Positions 27,198-36,319 of a stretch of DNA of 64,000 bases are shown here, in pieces; position 1 is the first letter of the stretch; every line of letters starts with the position of its first letter. The translations under genes were made by a program, and so were the position numbers. The notes beneath the pieces are model-generated. The model had not been told where the DNA came from. It was given only the letters and a program-made list of their open reading frames with translations, and ran no database searches. Location of the stretch: the NCBI GenBank assembly GCA_002309375.1, contig DBXK01000041.1:8449-72448 (forward strand), written 5' to 3'. Source of the stretch: Christensenella sp. UBA1214. GTDB taxonomy: Bacteria > Bacillota > Clostridia > Christensenellales > CAG-138.

Positions 27198-28184
27198 TCA
27201 GTGAAGACAGGCGAAAACGGCGTAAACCGGAACGCCGACAGCGAGAGCCGTTAGAAGATCATGCCCCGGCGTATGCGAATAAAGCTCCCACCCGTTCGCA
27301 AGAAGGAATGCGGCGGCGAAGGAGAGGGGCAGCAGCATGATGAGGAATGCTGCTTTTGCGGCATGTTTTTTGCGCTTTATCATAAGCACGGCGAAAACGG
27401 TGAGCGCCGCCGCGGTCAGCGCAAGCGCACCGATAAGGACAAGGAAGGGCAGGCGCGATGCTGAGGGCGAGATATCGTATTTGAGCTCGACCCTTCCGGA
27501 CTGCAGGGTGCAAACCTCGCCGAAGCCGCCCGCCGAAATGTCGGTAAAAACGCTTCCGGCCGGCGCAGGCTGCTCCCCGTTTTGCTCCCTTGCGGCAAGG
27601 AAGGGATCGGTGATGACCTCCTCTCCGGTTTTCCCGGAAAGATTTGAGGCGGGCGGCACGGCGACCGAGCAGCACTGAGGCCGTTCGCTGCTGCGGAGAC
27701 GGTCGAGCAGCGTGTACCAAGCCTGAACATTATAACGAACGACAGTCACGCCGAGCACGGTATCCGGTGCTGCGCTTTTTTCAAAGCCGGTCACTTTTTC
27801 GCTGAAGGAAAAGCAAAGCTCGCCGGGCTCTCCGCTGCTGCAAACGACAGCCTCGCCGTAGGCAAGATAATGCTTTTTCGTCAGCCTCGCGAAAACCGTT
27901 GCCGCAAGCGCGGCGATGAATGCCGCGGCGATCAGGCTGAGCATCAGCCTGCGCTTCAGGATCGTGCGTCTCAGCCGCTTCAAAGGCAGCGCTTCGTCCG
28001 GCGAAGGAAGGCGGGCGGACCGCATTTTCGCTTCCTCCGCGCGGCAGTCGGGGCAGCGGGAGAGATGTGCCTCAATGAATTCCCGGGAGTCCTCGCTTTC
28101 GATATCCTCCACATAAAGCGGCAGAAGGTCCCTGACAAGCCCGCAGCTGCGCTGCATCTCATTCATGTTTTCTTTTCCGCTCAT
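27198..28184 (-). CDS. zf-HC2 anti-sigma factor, membrane protein
   Basis: 328 residues. The N-terminus carries the anti-sigma zinc motif: RSCGLVRDLLPLYVEDIESEDSREFIEAHLSRCPDC, with His and CxxC spaced as in zf-HC2. One transmembrane helix follows (LMLSLIAAAFIAALAATVFA, about 79-98), then an extracytoplasmic domain, and two or three more hydrophobic segments at the C-terminus. It starts inside the stop codon of the ECF sigma gene (ATGA), so it should bind that sigma until a signal releases it. The divergent ABC transporter operon is a candidate target. Confidence 0.88.
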   Translation of the reverse strand: MSGKENMNEMQRSCGLVRDLLPLYVEDIESEDSREFIEAHLSRCPDCRAEEAKMRSARLPSPDEALPLKRLRRTILKRRLMLSLIAAAFIAALAATVFARLTKKHYLAYGEAVVCSSGEPGELCFSFSEKVTGFEKSAAPDTVLGVTVVRYNVQAWYTLLDRLRSSERPQCCSVAVPPASNLSGKTGEEVITDPFLAAREQNGEQPAPAGSVFTDISAGGFGEVCTLQSGRVELKYDISPSASRLPFLVLIGALALTAAALTVFAVLMIKRKKHAAKAAFLIMLLPLSFAAAFLLANGWELYSHTPGHDLLTALAVGVPVYAVFACLH

Positions 28185-28684
28185 CTCGTTCCATCCCCTT
28201 TCTCCGTTTTTTCCATCCGCTCGATGATCTTCTTTCTTGCCCGGTGATAGATCACGCAGGCCCAGTTCGCGCTCCGCCCGAACAGCCCGCCGATGGTTTT
28301 GAAATCCGTTTCCATGAAGACTCTCAGCATGAAAACTTCTTTATAGGGCTCGCCCAGCTCGTGCACGAGGCGGCGGATCAGCGAAGCGTCGCTTTTTTCG
28401 GCAAGAAATTCCTCCGCGTCCGGAATTTCGGCGGGGAGCTCCTCGGCGGGCAGCGGAACGAGCTTCTTTCGCTCTTTATTAGACGAAAAGTAAATGTTTT
28501 TTGCGATCTGACAGAGCCAGATCCGGACGTCGCAGTCTCCTCGGAAGTTTTTTATGGCGGTCAGCGCACGGAAGAAGGTCTCGGCCGTGATCTCTTCAGC
28601 AAGATCGCAGTCGCCGCTGAGCCTGCAGACATAGCGATAGACGTCGCGAAAATAAAGCCCGTAAAGGGCCTCGATATCCTCCAA
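28181..28684 (-). CDS. RNA polymerase ECF sigma factor
   Basis: 167 residues from the TTG at 28684, which has GGAGGTGG at proper spacing; an ATG seven codons earlier would place that site inside the gene. Region 2: YGLYFRDVYRYVCRLSGDCDLAEEITAETFFRAL...IRIWLCQIAKNIYFS-type. Region 4: LGEPYKEVFMLRVFMETDFKTIGGLFGRSANWACVIYHRARKKI. Its promoter has TTGACA and TAGAAT, so basal transcription uses RpoD. Pair with the overlapping zf-HC2 protein. Confidence 0.9.
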   Translation of the reverse strand: MEDIEALYGLYFRDVYRYVCRLSGDCDLAEEITAETFFRALTAIKNFRGDCDVRIWLCQIAKNIYFSSNKERKKLVPLPAEELPAEIPDAEEFLAEKSDASLIRRLVHELGEPYKEVFMLRVFMETDFKTIGGLFGRSANWACVIYHRARKKIIERMEKTEKGDGTR

Positions 28685-28759
28685 GCTGCCACCTCCTCCC
28701 AACATAAGACCGATCCGGCGGCCGAATCTTACAGCCGAAGCGAAATATATTGCGCTTCT

Positions 28760-28789
28760 ATTCTAACCTTGCCGAAGCCCGGCTGTCAA
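28760..28789 (-). promoter_or_regulatory. Sigma-A-type promoter for ECF sigma/anti-sigma pair
   Basis: On the - strand: TTGACA (28789-28784), 18-base spacer, TAGAAT (28765-28760). Confidence 0.7.
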
Positions 28790-28907
28790 TTCGGCCGAAC
28801 GGGAGGAACGGAAGCAAATATACTCAGGATGCGCTGTAAGAAACCGCATCGGCGGCGGTCGTATGAATGAAGGACGGCGTTTTGCCGGGAACTATGGGGG
28901 AAACGGA

Positions 28908-29951
28908 ATGAGATTCAGAAATACTGTGATCCTGTTGAGCATCTGCATCATGGAAGCGGCGCTCGGCTTAGGCATAATGAGCATCTATGCGATGCACTTC
29001 AAACTGCCGATCGACGGCTGCACTTCCCTGCAGGTCGCCGGACATAGTTATTTTATCGGCGAAGAGGAGCAGATGGACGAAGCATACGGAAGATTTATCA
29101 ACAGCCTTTCGGATTTTGCGGAGGAGGACGGTTCGCTTTTGATCCTTTGCCCGTTCGGAGCCGCGGGGCTTGCCGTTCATGATGACGGGAATTGGCTGCA
29201 GACGGTGCTTATAAGCGGCGATATCGCCGATTTCAGCGCCGAGAAGGGGATCATCGTGAGCTCCGATCCGACAGTGCAGTGCTATATCGGCGACGGCGTC
29301 TTCATGCGCGGAAAGTTCGATCTGAGCATTATCGGCGTTTATGATGAAAATAAAATGCCGATGAACCTGCGGAACATGGGCTTTATTTGCCCTCTCGGCA
29401 TGGCGGCGAAGCGTCCGGGGCTTTCGGAGGACAATTCCCTCATCATAATGACGAATACAAAGGATACGGACGGGCTTATCGGGATGATCGAATCGAGCGG
29501 CTACCGTGAGAAATACGGCGTAAGCATGATCTCGGAGCCGATTGGGCTTATCGAAGGCGTCAAAAAGAGCTTCATGCATGATGATCCGTTTTCAGCCGAT
29601 CCGCGTCCGACCGCATTCGGCGTGCTTTCGCTGATGACGGCGATCGTCTGCGGCGGGCTGATCCTCTGCCGCGACAACCTCAATCAACTGAATGTGAGGC
29701 GCCTTTTCGGGATGCCGTGCAGCCGCATGATCGCACTGCTTGCCGGAGTATCCGTTTTGACGGTCATTTTCGGCCTGCTTTTGTTTTACGGCATCGCCTC
29801 GGCCTCAAAAGCATTCTGGTTTTATGAGCAAAAACATATCCTTCGCCTTATTGCGTCGATCGCCGCGATCCTTTGCGCGCTCGCGCTTGCCGTCGATGCC
29901 TGCGGCATAATCTTGCTGCGAAGTTTCTTTCGGGGAGGTAAAGCAAAATGA
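28908..29951 (+). CDS. FtsX-like ABC transporter permease
   Basis: 347 residues: one N-terminal helix (TVILLSICIMEAALGLGIMSIYAM), an extracytoplasmic domain of about 190 residues, then three helices at the C-terminus (AFGVLSLMTAIVCGGLILCRD, MIALLAGVSVLTVIFGLLLFYGIAS, LRLIASIAAILCALALAVDACGIILL). This is the MacB/FtsX topology. ATG at 28908 follows GGGGGAAACGG; an in-frame upstream start has no site. It overlaps the next permease by four bases. First gene of a permease-permease-ATPase operon. Confidence 0.75.
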   Translation: MRFRNTVILLSICIMEAALGLGIMSIYAMHFKLPIDGCTSLQVAGHSYFIGEEEQMDEAYGRFINSLSDFAEEDGSLLILCPFGAAGLAVHDDGNWLQTVLISGDIADFSAEKGIIVSSDPTVQCYIGDGVFMRGKFDLSIIGVYDENKMPMNLRNMGFICPLGMAAKRPGLSEDNSLIIMTNTKDTDGLIGMIESSGYREKYGVSMISEPIGLIEGVKKSFMHDDPFSADPRPTAFGVLSLMTAIVCGGLILCRDNLNQLNVRRLFGMPCSRMIALLAGVSVLTVIFGLLLFYGIASASKAFWFYEQKHILRLIASIAAILCALALAVDACGIILLRSFFRGGKAK

Positions 29952-31144
29952 AGCTGCTGCGTCAGGTGATGAAGGATCTGCGGCGTGAGCTTGCGTGGCT
30001 CCTGCTTTATGGCGTGCTCGCGAGCATGGTGTTCGATACGCTGCCCGGATTGATCGGTTCGCTGAGCTCGGGATCGCTCCGGCAGCTGCAGAGCATGGAG
30101 GAGGATATGCGCAGAGCAAATCTCAGTATGATCCGGACAAAAAGCATACGTATCGGGACCGTTCCGGATGAAGCAAGGATCCGGTTTGCCGAACTGCCGG
30201 AGCCATACAGGGGCAGACCGCTTCGCAGGATCATCGAGGAGGGCTTTTCACGGGAAGGCAGGCTCGGCTGCTGGGCGATCGAATACGAGCGGGAGACGAA
30301 CGAACCGAAGTATGTTTATTTCGTCGGCAAATACGTCGATCTCGCTCCGATCGAGGTTCCAACGGACTGCGATTATTATATCTGCGCATCGGAGGATGAC
30401 GCCGACCTCGTCGGGAAAACAGTAACGGTTTTCGGCGAGGAACTGCCGGTTTCGGGAGTCGTGCCGGGCGATGCGATGATCTATCATCCGATCAGCCGGT
30501 ATTCGGCGGAGAACCTGAAGGGCGCGCTCTTCGTTTTTATTCGCGATTATGAAAGCGTTCGCAGGCTCTTCTGGTACAGCCATATCACCTTTGTAAACGA
30601 CAACCTGATTGCCGTCGGCGCCGATAAGGCGGAGCTTGCAGAGCTCGTTTCGGCGATCAGCCGGGAAACGGGGAAGTATGCTTATGTGCAGACGATGGAG
30701 GAATATCTCGGCGGCTCAACTCAGCGCATGCGGCAGTACACCGACTTGCTGTTCCGCTTCGGCGCGGTCTTCGCGCTGATCACGGCGATGGTGCTGAATA
30801 TCTCGCGTGCCATTCGCCGCTGGGAGGGGGAGTATTCGATCCACCGCCTTTTCGGAGCGCCGGAGCCGTTTGTCTTTGCGCGGATGCTGCTTTTCGGGTT
30901 CGGTTACAACCTGATCGCGATCGGGTTCATTTGGTATAAAACGCTTTTTCCGTCCGAATGGACGATGACATACTATTCGGACGGAACGACTGCGATTGAA
31001 AAGGCGCGCGGCGCGATCTCGCCCGCAGCGGCGGTGAAAACTGCGGAAACGACCGGCCTGATCGCCGCGGTCGTGCTTGCCGTCTGCATCTTTGAATTTC
31101 TGCGTTTCAAAAAGAAATTTGCCAAAGGAATGAGGGGGGAATGA
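29948..31144 (+). CDS. FtsX-like ABC transporter permease
   Basis: 398 residues. N-terminal helix (ELAWLLLYGVLASMVFDTLPGLIG), a large extracytoplasmic domain (about 35-260), and three C-terminal helices; the segment between the first two contains WEGEYSIHRLFGAPEPFVFARMLL, similar to the coupling loop of FtsX permeases (the first permease has NVRRLFGMPCSRMIALL). Same topology as the first permease, so the two probably form a heterodimer with the ATPase encoded next. Transported substrate unknown. Confidence 0.75.
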   Translation: MKLLRQVMKDLRRELAWLLLYGVLASMVFDTLPGLIGSLSSGSLRQLQSMEEDMRRANLSMIRTKSIRIGTVPDEARIRFAELPEPYRGRPLRRIIEEGFSREGRLGCWAIEYERETNEPKYVYFVGKYVDLAPIEVPTDCDYYICASEDDADLVGKTVTVFGEELPVSGVVPGDAMIYHPISRYSAENLKGALFVFIRDYESVRRLFWYSHITFVNDNLIAVGADKAELAELVSAISRETGKYAYVQTMEEYLGGSTQRMRQYTDLLFRFGAVFALITAMVLNISRAIRRWEGEYSIHRLFGAPEPFVFARMLLFGFGYNLIAIGFIWYKTLFPSEWTMTYYSDGTTAIEKARGAISPAAAVKTAETTGLIAAVVLAVCIFEFLRFKKKFAKGMRGE

Positions 31145-31147
31145 AAA

Positions 31148-31843
31148 ATGAAAACGATTGCCGCAAGAGGGCTCTCGAAGAGTTATAAGATATCGAAGGA
31201 TTCCGTTGTCAATGCGGTCAGCGGTGCGGATCTCGAGATCAGTGAAGGCGGGATCACCGCGATCGTCGGGCCATCAGGTTCCGGGAAATCCACGCTTCTC
31301 AACATGCTCGGGCTGATCGTAAGACCCGATTCGGGTGAAGTGCTTTTGGACGGCGAAAGGATCGACTCCATGCGCGAAGGGAAGCGCTGCCGCTTCCGCA
31401 ATGCGAATTTCGGCTATGTCATGCAGGATTTCGCTTTGATCGACGGCGAAAGCGTTTACAGCAATATCCGTCTGCCGATGCTTTACAATAAAAAGATCAG
31501 ATTCACCGAATACCGCCGCCGCGTGCATGAGGCGGCGGAGAGCCTCGGCATTGCCGATAAGCTCCGCAGGAAGCCTTCTCGGCTTTCGGGCGGCGAAAGG
31601 CAGCGCGTCGCCATCGCCAGGGCGATCGTCTGCGATCAGCCGATCATTCTTGCGGATGAGCCGACAGGCTCGCTCGATGCGGAAAACCGCGACATTGTAA
31701 TGGATATCCTGCTCGACCTCTGCAAAAACAAGGGCCGCACAGTCGTGATCGTGACGCACGATCTTTCGCTCGCAGCGCGCTGCGATAGGATCATCAGGAT
31801 GAAGGACGGAAGGATCGCGGAGGAAAACAACGGGGAAGAATAA
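31148..31843 (+). CDS. ABC transporter ATP-binding protein (MacB/LolD type)
   Basis: 231 residues. Walker A VGPSGSGKSTLLN (near 38-50), Q-loop FGYVMQDFALID, signature LSGGERQRVAIARAI, Walker B IILADEPTGSLD, and H-loop VIVTHD. The LolD/MacB subfamily powers mechanotransmission by FtsX-like permeases and is commonly linked to peptide-antibiotic response or envelope stress in Bacillota. It is four bases past the permease stop. No HlyD-like adaptor or two-component system is adjacent; the ECF sigma pair is divergent. Confidence 0.96.
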   Translation: MKTIAARGLSKSYKISKDSVVNAVSGADLEISEGGITAIVGPSGSGKSTLLNMLGLIVRPDSGEVLLDGERIDSMREGKRCRFRNANFGYVMQDFALIDGESVYSNIRLPMLYNKKIRFTEYRRRVHEAAESLGIADKLRRKPSRLSGGERQRVAIARAIVCDQPIILADEPTGSLDAENRDIVMDILLDLCKNKGRTVVIVTHDLSLAARCDRIIRMKDGRIAEENNGEE

Positions 31844-31936
31844 ACAAACTATGGAAAAATGCGGGGAGGTCTGATATAATAAATAAAGGGAGCGTTGGCG
31901 GACGCACGAAACAGCTCCCGGCTCAAGGAGGTAAGA

Positions 31937-32926
31937 ATGTTATTCGAAAGCACCGCTGCCGCAGCGGCCGGCAGCACATTTTTCTTTGATTGGGAGATCT
32001 CCTTCATGGCTTGGCTGCAGGCGCGGCTGCCGGATTGGGCAACTCCGGTGATCTCCGCTTTATCGATATTCGGCGAGGAGATGCTGCTCGTTGCGATCCT
32101 CGGCTTCTTCTATTGGAGCTATAATAAAAAGATCGGCAAGCGCATCGGCGTCTGCATGCTGACTTCGAACCTTTGGAATCCTTTGATCAAGGGCATTTTC
32201 CTTCGCCTGAGGCCATATATGGTCAGCGACAAGGTGAAGCTGCTCCGAAAGATCGACAACAGTGCTGAGATCACGGACGTTGCGGCGCAGGGCTATTCAT
32301 TTCCGAGCGGGCATTCCGCGAACGCCGTCGCGACCTATGGCTCGATCGGCATTTCTTTGAAGAAAAAATGGATGACGGTCCTTGCATTCCTTCTGCCGCT
32401 GTTCGTCGGCTTTTCCCGCGTCGCCGTCGGCGCGCATTTCCCGACGGATGTTTTTGCCGGCTGGGGCATCGGCATCATCGTGCTCATTCTGATCCCGATG
32501 CTGCGCGAAAAGATCAAGAATCACTGGATCTTTTACGGAATACTTCTGCTGACGGGCTTTCCGGGTTTCTTCTATTGCAAAAGCAACGATTTCTTCACTG
32601 CATACGGCATGATGCTCGGCTTTGCCTTGACCGAACCGTTCGAGGAGAAGTTCGTGAACTTCGAGAATACCCGCTGCCCGATCCGCATGATCCTTCGCGT
32701 TCTTGTCGGCGGCGGCCTGTATCTCGGACTGAATATGCTTCTTAAGCTCCCGTTCCCGAAATCATTCCTCGATAACGGCACGCTCGCGGCGAACCTTGTG
32801 CGTACAGTGCGCTATGCAATAGTCATATTCGCGGTAACTTCGCTTTATCCGATGCTTTTCAAATACACCGCAAGGATCGGCAAAAAGAAAGAAGCGTCCG
32901 AAGAAAAAAACGAAGAAAAAGCATGA
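31937..32926 (+). CDS. PAP2-family membrane phosphatase
   Basis: 329 residues with about eight transmembrane helices. All three catalytic blocks are present: KGIFLRLRP (KxxxxxxRP), YSFPSGHSAN (PSGH) and SRVAVGAHFPTDVFAG (SRxxxxxHxxxD). Substrates in the family include undecaprenyl pyrophosphate and phosphatidylglycerol phosphate. ATG at 31937 has a perfect AAGGAGG eight bases upstream, so the 14-codon extension is rejected. The C-terminus is a Lys/Glu-rich cytoplasmic tail, like the DUF368 protein of this genome. Confidence 0.92.
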   Translation: MLFESTAAAAAGSTFFFDWEISFMAWLQARLPDWATPVISALSIFGEEMLLVAILGFFYWSYNKKIGKRIGVCMLTSNLWNPLIKGIFLRLRPYMVSDKVKLLRKIDNSAEITDVAAQGYSFPSGHSANAVATYGSIGISLKKKWMTVLAFLLPLFVGFSRVAVGAHFPTDVFAGWGIGIIVLILIPMLREKIKNHWIFYGILLLTGFPGFFYCKSNDFFTAYGMMLGFALTEPFEEKFVNFENTRCPIRMILRVLVGGGLYLGLNMLLKLPFPKSFLDNGTLAANLVRTVRYAIVIFAVTSLYPMLFKYTARIGKKKEASEEKNEEKA

Positions 32927-32977
32927 CGGGCTCTTTCGGGGGCGTTTCGGTCGTGCAGTCATGATGGAGACCCGAAA

Positions 32978-33922
32978 ATGAAAAAGTATTCTTGCGCTGC
33001 TGCAACAAAAACGGGCAGACGGCCGAACAATCAGGATAATTATTTGCTGGGCGGCCGATTTGCGCCGCTTGAGCACGATCAGGAAGCATTCTGCTGCGCC
33101 GGAAAAACAAAGACGCCGCTGTTTGCGGCGGTCTGCGACGGCATGGGCGGCGAGGCCTTCGGCGAGAGGGCGTCGTTCGAAGCCTGTTCGGCGCTGGCGG
33201 ATGCCGCAGGCTCCCTCGGTGAATCGTTTGAAGCCAACAAGGATGCGATCGGCAAAGCCATTATCGAAGCGAATGAGCGGATCTGCAGCATCATGCAGTC
33301 AGAGATGACGGGCAGGATGGGCAGTACTCTTGCCGCCGTGCTCCTTCAGGATGACAGGCTTTATTATACCAATCTCGGTGACAGCAGGATCTACCTTCTC
33401 CGCGACGGAAAACTGCACCGGCTCACAAAGGACCATACAGAGGGCCAAACGATGCTCGATGCGGGCATCCTGACCGCCGAACAGCTCAAGACGCATCCGA
33501 GCCGCAACAAGCTCAGCCTGCATCTCGGCATCTTTCCCGAAGAGGTTTCGATCGAGCCTGCGGCTTATACCGACCTGCAGCTTGCGGGCTGCGACAGGCT
33601 GCTTTTGTGCAGCGACGGCGTTTACGGCGCGCTCGAAGAGGGTGAGCTCATTTCGATCCTCGGCGGCAGCGGTACAGCTGAAGACAGGGCCGGAATGCTG
33701 ATCGATAAAGCATACGGCAACGGCAGCAGGGACAACATGACCGCGATGGTGATAGACATAAAAGACAGCCGTTCGGTGCTCCTGCCCCTGGCTGTGATCG
33801 GTTCATGCCTGGCTCTCGCTGCCGCGGCGGCAGTCCTGCTGATGAATTGCTCAGCCGACGCTCCCGGCAATGAAAACCGGACGGAGGAACCGCAAACCTC
33901 GGTCGGGCCGACGGATACCTGA
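32978..33922 (+). CDS. PP2C-family Ser/Thr phosphatase, membrane-anchored
   Basis: 314 residues. Metal-binding PP2C motifs are seen in order: RPNNQDNYLL, AAVCDGMGGEAFGERAS, MGSTLAAVLLQDDRLYYTNLGDSRIYLLRDG, LLLCSDGVYG, and GSRDNMTAMVIDI. A transmembrane helix (LLPLAVIGSCLALAAAAAVLLMN, about 270-292) near the C-terminus places the enzyme on the inner membrane face, unlike the usual soluble Stp. It may oppose a PASTA-type kinase and act on IreB, but no kinase is in this window. GGAG lies ten bases before the ATG. Confidence 0.9.
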   Translation: MKKYSCAAATKTGRRPNNQDNYLLGGRFAPLEHDQEAFCCAGKTKTPLFAAVCDGMGGEAFGERASFEACSALADAAGSLGESFEANKDAIGKAIIEANERICSIMQSEMTGRMGSTLAAVLLQDDRLYYTNLGDSRIYLLRDGKLHRLTKDHTEGQTMLDAGILTAEQLKTHPSRNKLSLHLGIFPEEVSIEPAAYTDLQLAGCDRLLLCSDGVYGALEEGELISILGGSGTAEDRAGMLIDKAYGNGSRDNMTAMVIDIKDSRSVLLPLAVIGSCLALAAAAAVLLMNCSADAPGNENRTEEPQTSVGPTDT

Positions 33923-33964
33923 ACCGAAGCCGGATGCCGATACTGCCCTGCGCATAGATAAAAC

Positions 33965-33998
33965 AAGGACCGTGTTTAAGGAAAACACGGTCCTTTTG
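33965..33998. terminator. Bidirectional terminator
   Basis: AAGGACCGTGTTT/AACACGGTCCTTTT stem between convergent PP2C and histidine kinase genes. Confidence 0.85.
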
Positions 33999-34009
33999 CA
34001 TGAGAAAGC

Positions 34010-35374
34010 TTAATTATCGATCACGTCGAAGACAGCGGTGAAAACAGTGCCGCTTTCCTTGCTGCTCGAAACGCTGAGCTCCGCGCCGATCAGCTCCGCC
34101 GTGCCCTTCAGGATCGGCAGACCGAGGCCGTGGCCTTTTTCGCTGCGTGCCTTGTCGCCGCGATAGAACCGCTCGAAGATATGCGGAAGATCCTCTTCGG
34201 AGATCACGCTGCCGCGGTTGCGGACGGTGAAGCGCGCTTTCCTGCGGCTTTTATTGAGTGCAACATCGACCTGCCCGCCGTCGGGCTCATATTTGAGCGC
34301 GTTTTCGATAAGACCGCTGATGATCTTTTCAACGCTCTGCGTGTCACCGGAAATGGTGATGTTTTCCTCAATGCTTTCCGAAAGCTCGACGCCGCGGTCA
34401 TAGGCGACGGATTCCATCTGCAGAACGCATTTTTCAGCCGCCTGCGAAAGATCGACAGGGTGGAGCTCGGCGCTCTTTTTTGCGCCGCGGACGCCTTCGC
34501 CGACCGCTTCGAGCGAAGCGAGGGTCAGCATCTCGTCGACGAGTTTCATCATGTTCTTCGCCGCATCGTCCGTGCTGTCGATCCATTGCCGCTGCTCCGC
34601 GACCGTCGCCTCCGGATTTGAACGAAGGATGCTGTTGTTCGCGAGCACGACAGTGACAGGGGTCTTGAGATCGTGCGAGATATCCTGAACGAACTGGCGC
34701 TCCATCTGCATCGCCCGCTCCATCGGTTTTGCGGCGAGCTTCGAAAGCCAGATGCTGATCGGAAGCAGAAGCCCCATCGCGGCAATGAAAACGGCGCCGA
34801 GGAGCAGAGCATTGCGCAGCGTGCGGGAACTGATATACTCCTTGTCTGCGATCGCGATCTTGTATCCGCCGGCAGTCGCTTCGCGACGGTAGATCACGCC
34901 GCTTTCGCTGAGCGTGCCGAAATCCTTTTCGGCGGAGACAATGGCGCTGACGGTTGCCGGAAGCTCGCTCTCATCCGCGGCATAGCCGTTGGAAAGCACG
35001 GAGATCTCGCCGCTCGAATTGTCATAATAAACGGTCATGATCCCTTCGCTCGAGATCATCCGGCCGCGTTTTTCGCCGCCGGGACGTTCGCCGTGCGGGC
35101 CTCCTTCCGGCGGTTCGCCTTCGGGCGGCGCATCATCGGGCTTTTCCCCGGAGGACGGCTCAAAATGCTGACCTTCGTCATCGCGGCCTCCGACGGGGCG
35201 GAAATCGCCGTTCGCGCCGGGTTCCCAGGGCTCGGTCACGAGCTGCATCGTTTTTTCGAGCTCGTTCATCTGCGCCTTGCGCTGCGAAATGCCGAGCGCG
35301 ATGAACGCCGCGAGCAGCACGAAGCCGATCAGGCCCATATTATAGATGACGAATCGCCTGCGGTAGCCGGTCAT
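34010..35374 (-). CDS. Sensor histidine kinase
   Basis: 454 residues. Two transmembrane helices (about 7-28 and 188-210) flank an extracytoplasmic domain of about 160 residues. That domain has a low-complexity stretch (about 73-102) of GEPPEG/GERPGG units. HisKA: MERQFVQDISHDLKTPVTVV with the phosphoacceptor His. HATPase: LIENALKYEPDGG (N box), LPHIFERFYRGDK, and GHGLGLPIL (G boxes). It overlaps the response regulator gene by four bases. The divergent secreted protein at 36320 carries similar GEPPEG units, so ligand or partner recognition between them is possible. Confidence 0.95.
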   Translation of the reverse strand: MTGYRRRFVIYNMGLIGFVLLAAFIALGISQRKAQMNELEKTMQLVTEPWEPGANGDFRPVGGRDDEGQHFEPSSGEKPDDAPPEGEPPEGGPHGERPGGEKRGRMISSEGIMTVYYDNSSGEISVLSNGYAADESELPATVSAIVSAEKDFGTLSESGVIYRREATAGGYKIAIADKEYISSRTLRNALLLGAVFIAAMGLLLPISIWLSKLAAKPMERAMQMERQFVQDISHDLKTPVTVVLANNSILRSNPEATVAEQRQWIDSTDDAAKNMMKLVDEMLTLASLEAVGEGVRGAKKSAELHPVDLSQAAEKCVLQMESVAYDRGVELSESIEENITISGDTQSVEKIISGLIENALKYEPDGGQVDVALNKSRRKARFTVRNRGSVISEEDLPHIFERFYRGDKARSEKGHGLGLPILKGTAELIGAELSVSSSKESGTVFTAVFDVIDN

Positions 35375-36048
35375 GAACGGTTCACCTCCAGCCGGTAGCC
35401 GATCTTCGGGATCTTTTTGATCGAGATCACCGAACCGAGGTATTTGAGCTTCTTGCGGATGAAGGAAACATAGACCTCAACATTGTTGTCGGTCGCTTCG
35501 GAATCCATGCCCCAGCCGTTGATCAGCAGCGTTTCCGTCGGAACGGTCATGTTGGGATTCATCAAAAACGTGCGCAGTACTTCGAATTCCTTGTGGCTGA
35601 GCTGAACGGACTGCCCGGCGCAGCTGAGCATTGCGGATTGAAGATCGAGGGTCAGATCTTCATAATCGATATTGTTGACAACAACATCGCCGCGGCGGCG
35701 GGTGAGAGCGCCGACTCTCGCGAGCAGCTCCGCCGTGTCGAAGGGCTTGGTCATGTAATCATCGGCGCCGCTGTTGAGGCCCGTGACCTTGTCGCCCGTC
35801 GTCGTGCGGGCTGTGAGCATCAAAACCGGAGTGCTCACGCCGTCCTTGCGCAGGATGCGTATGACCTCGAAGCCGTCGAGCTTCGGAAGCATGACGTCCA
35901 GGATGATCAGATTGTATTCAAGCCCTTTCGCGTAATCGATCGCGGAGAGCCCGTCGTGAACGCAGTCCACGAAATAGCCCTGCTGCTCAAGGATCTTCTT
36001 GAGCGCTTTTGCAAGGGAGCGTTCATCTTCAACAATGAGAATCTGCAT
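35371..36048 (-). CDS. OmpR-family response regulator
   Basis: 225 residues. Receiver domain with VEDE at the acidic pocket, phospho-Asp in LIILDVMLPKLDG, and KPF lysine in GADDYMTKPF. The C-terminal winged helix (about 128-223) ends VSFIRKKLKYLGSVISIKKIPKIGYRLE. First gene of the two-component operon, AGGAGG upstream. The gene facing it (36320) is the natural target. Confidence 0.95.
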   Translation of the reverse strand: MQILIVEDERSLAKALKKILEQQGYFVDCVHDGLSAIDYAKGLEYNLIILDVMLPKLDGFEVIRILRKDGVSTPVLMLTARTTTGDKVTGLNSGADDYMTKPFDTAELLARVGALTRRRGDVVVNNIDYEDLTLDLQSAMLSCAGQSVQLSHKEFEVLRTFLMNPNMTVPTETLLINGWGMDSEATDNNVEVYVSFIRKKLKYLGSVISIKKIPKIGYRLEVNRS

Positions 36049-36319
36049 ATGGGAGTTCCTCCTTTACGGATGCGGTCTCGCCGCGGGAAGGATTCTTCTT
36101 CTCTTCCGATTATAGCATAGTTTAGCAGAGCCTGCTGAAATATTTCTGAAAAAAGTTTTTGTTTTGTTTAATATCGGTTTAAGATTTCGGAGTATAATTC
36201 GGCTCAGAACAAGGGAAGGGGCCGGCGGAAAGCTCCGGAAAGATTTGAACCGAAGCGCCCCGCCCCGGAACGGCAATATGCGGCGGCGCAGCCGCGAAAA
36301 CAGAAGGAGGATGACAATT

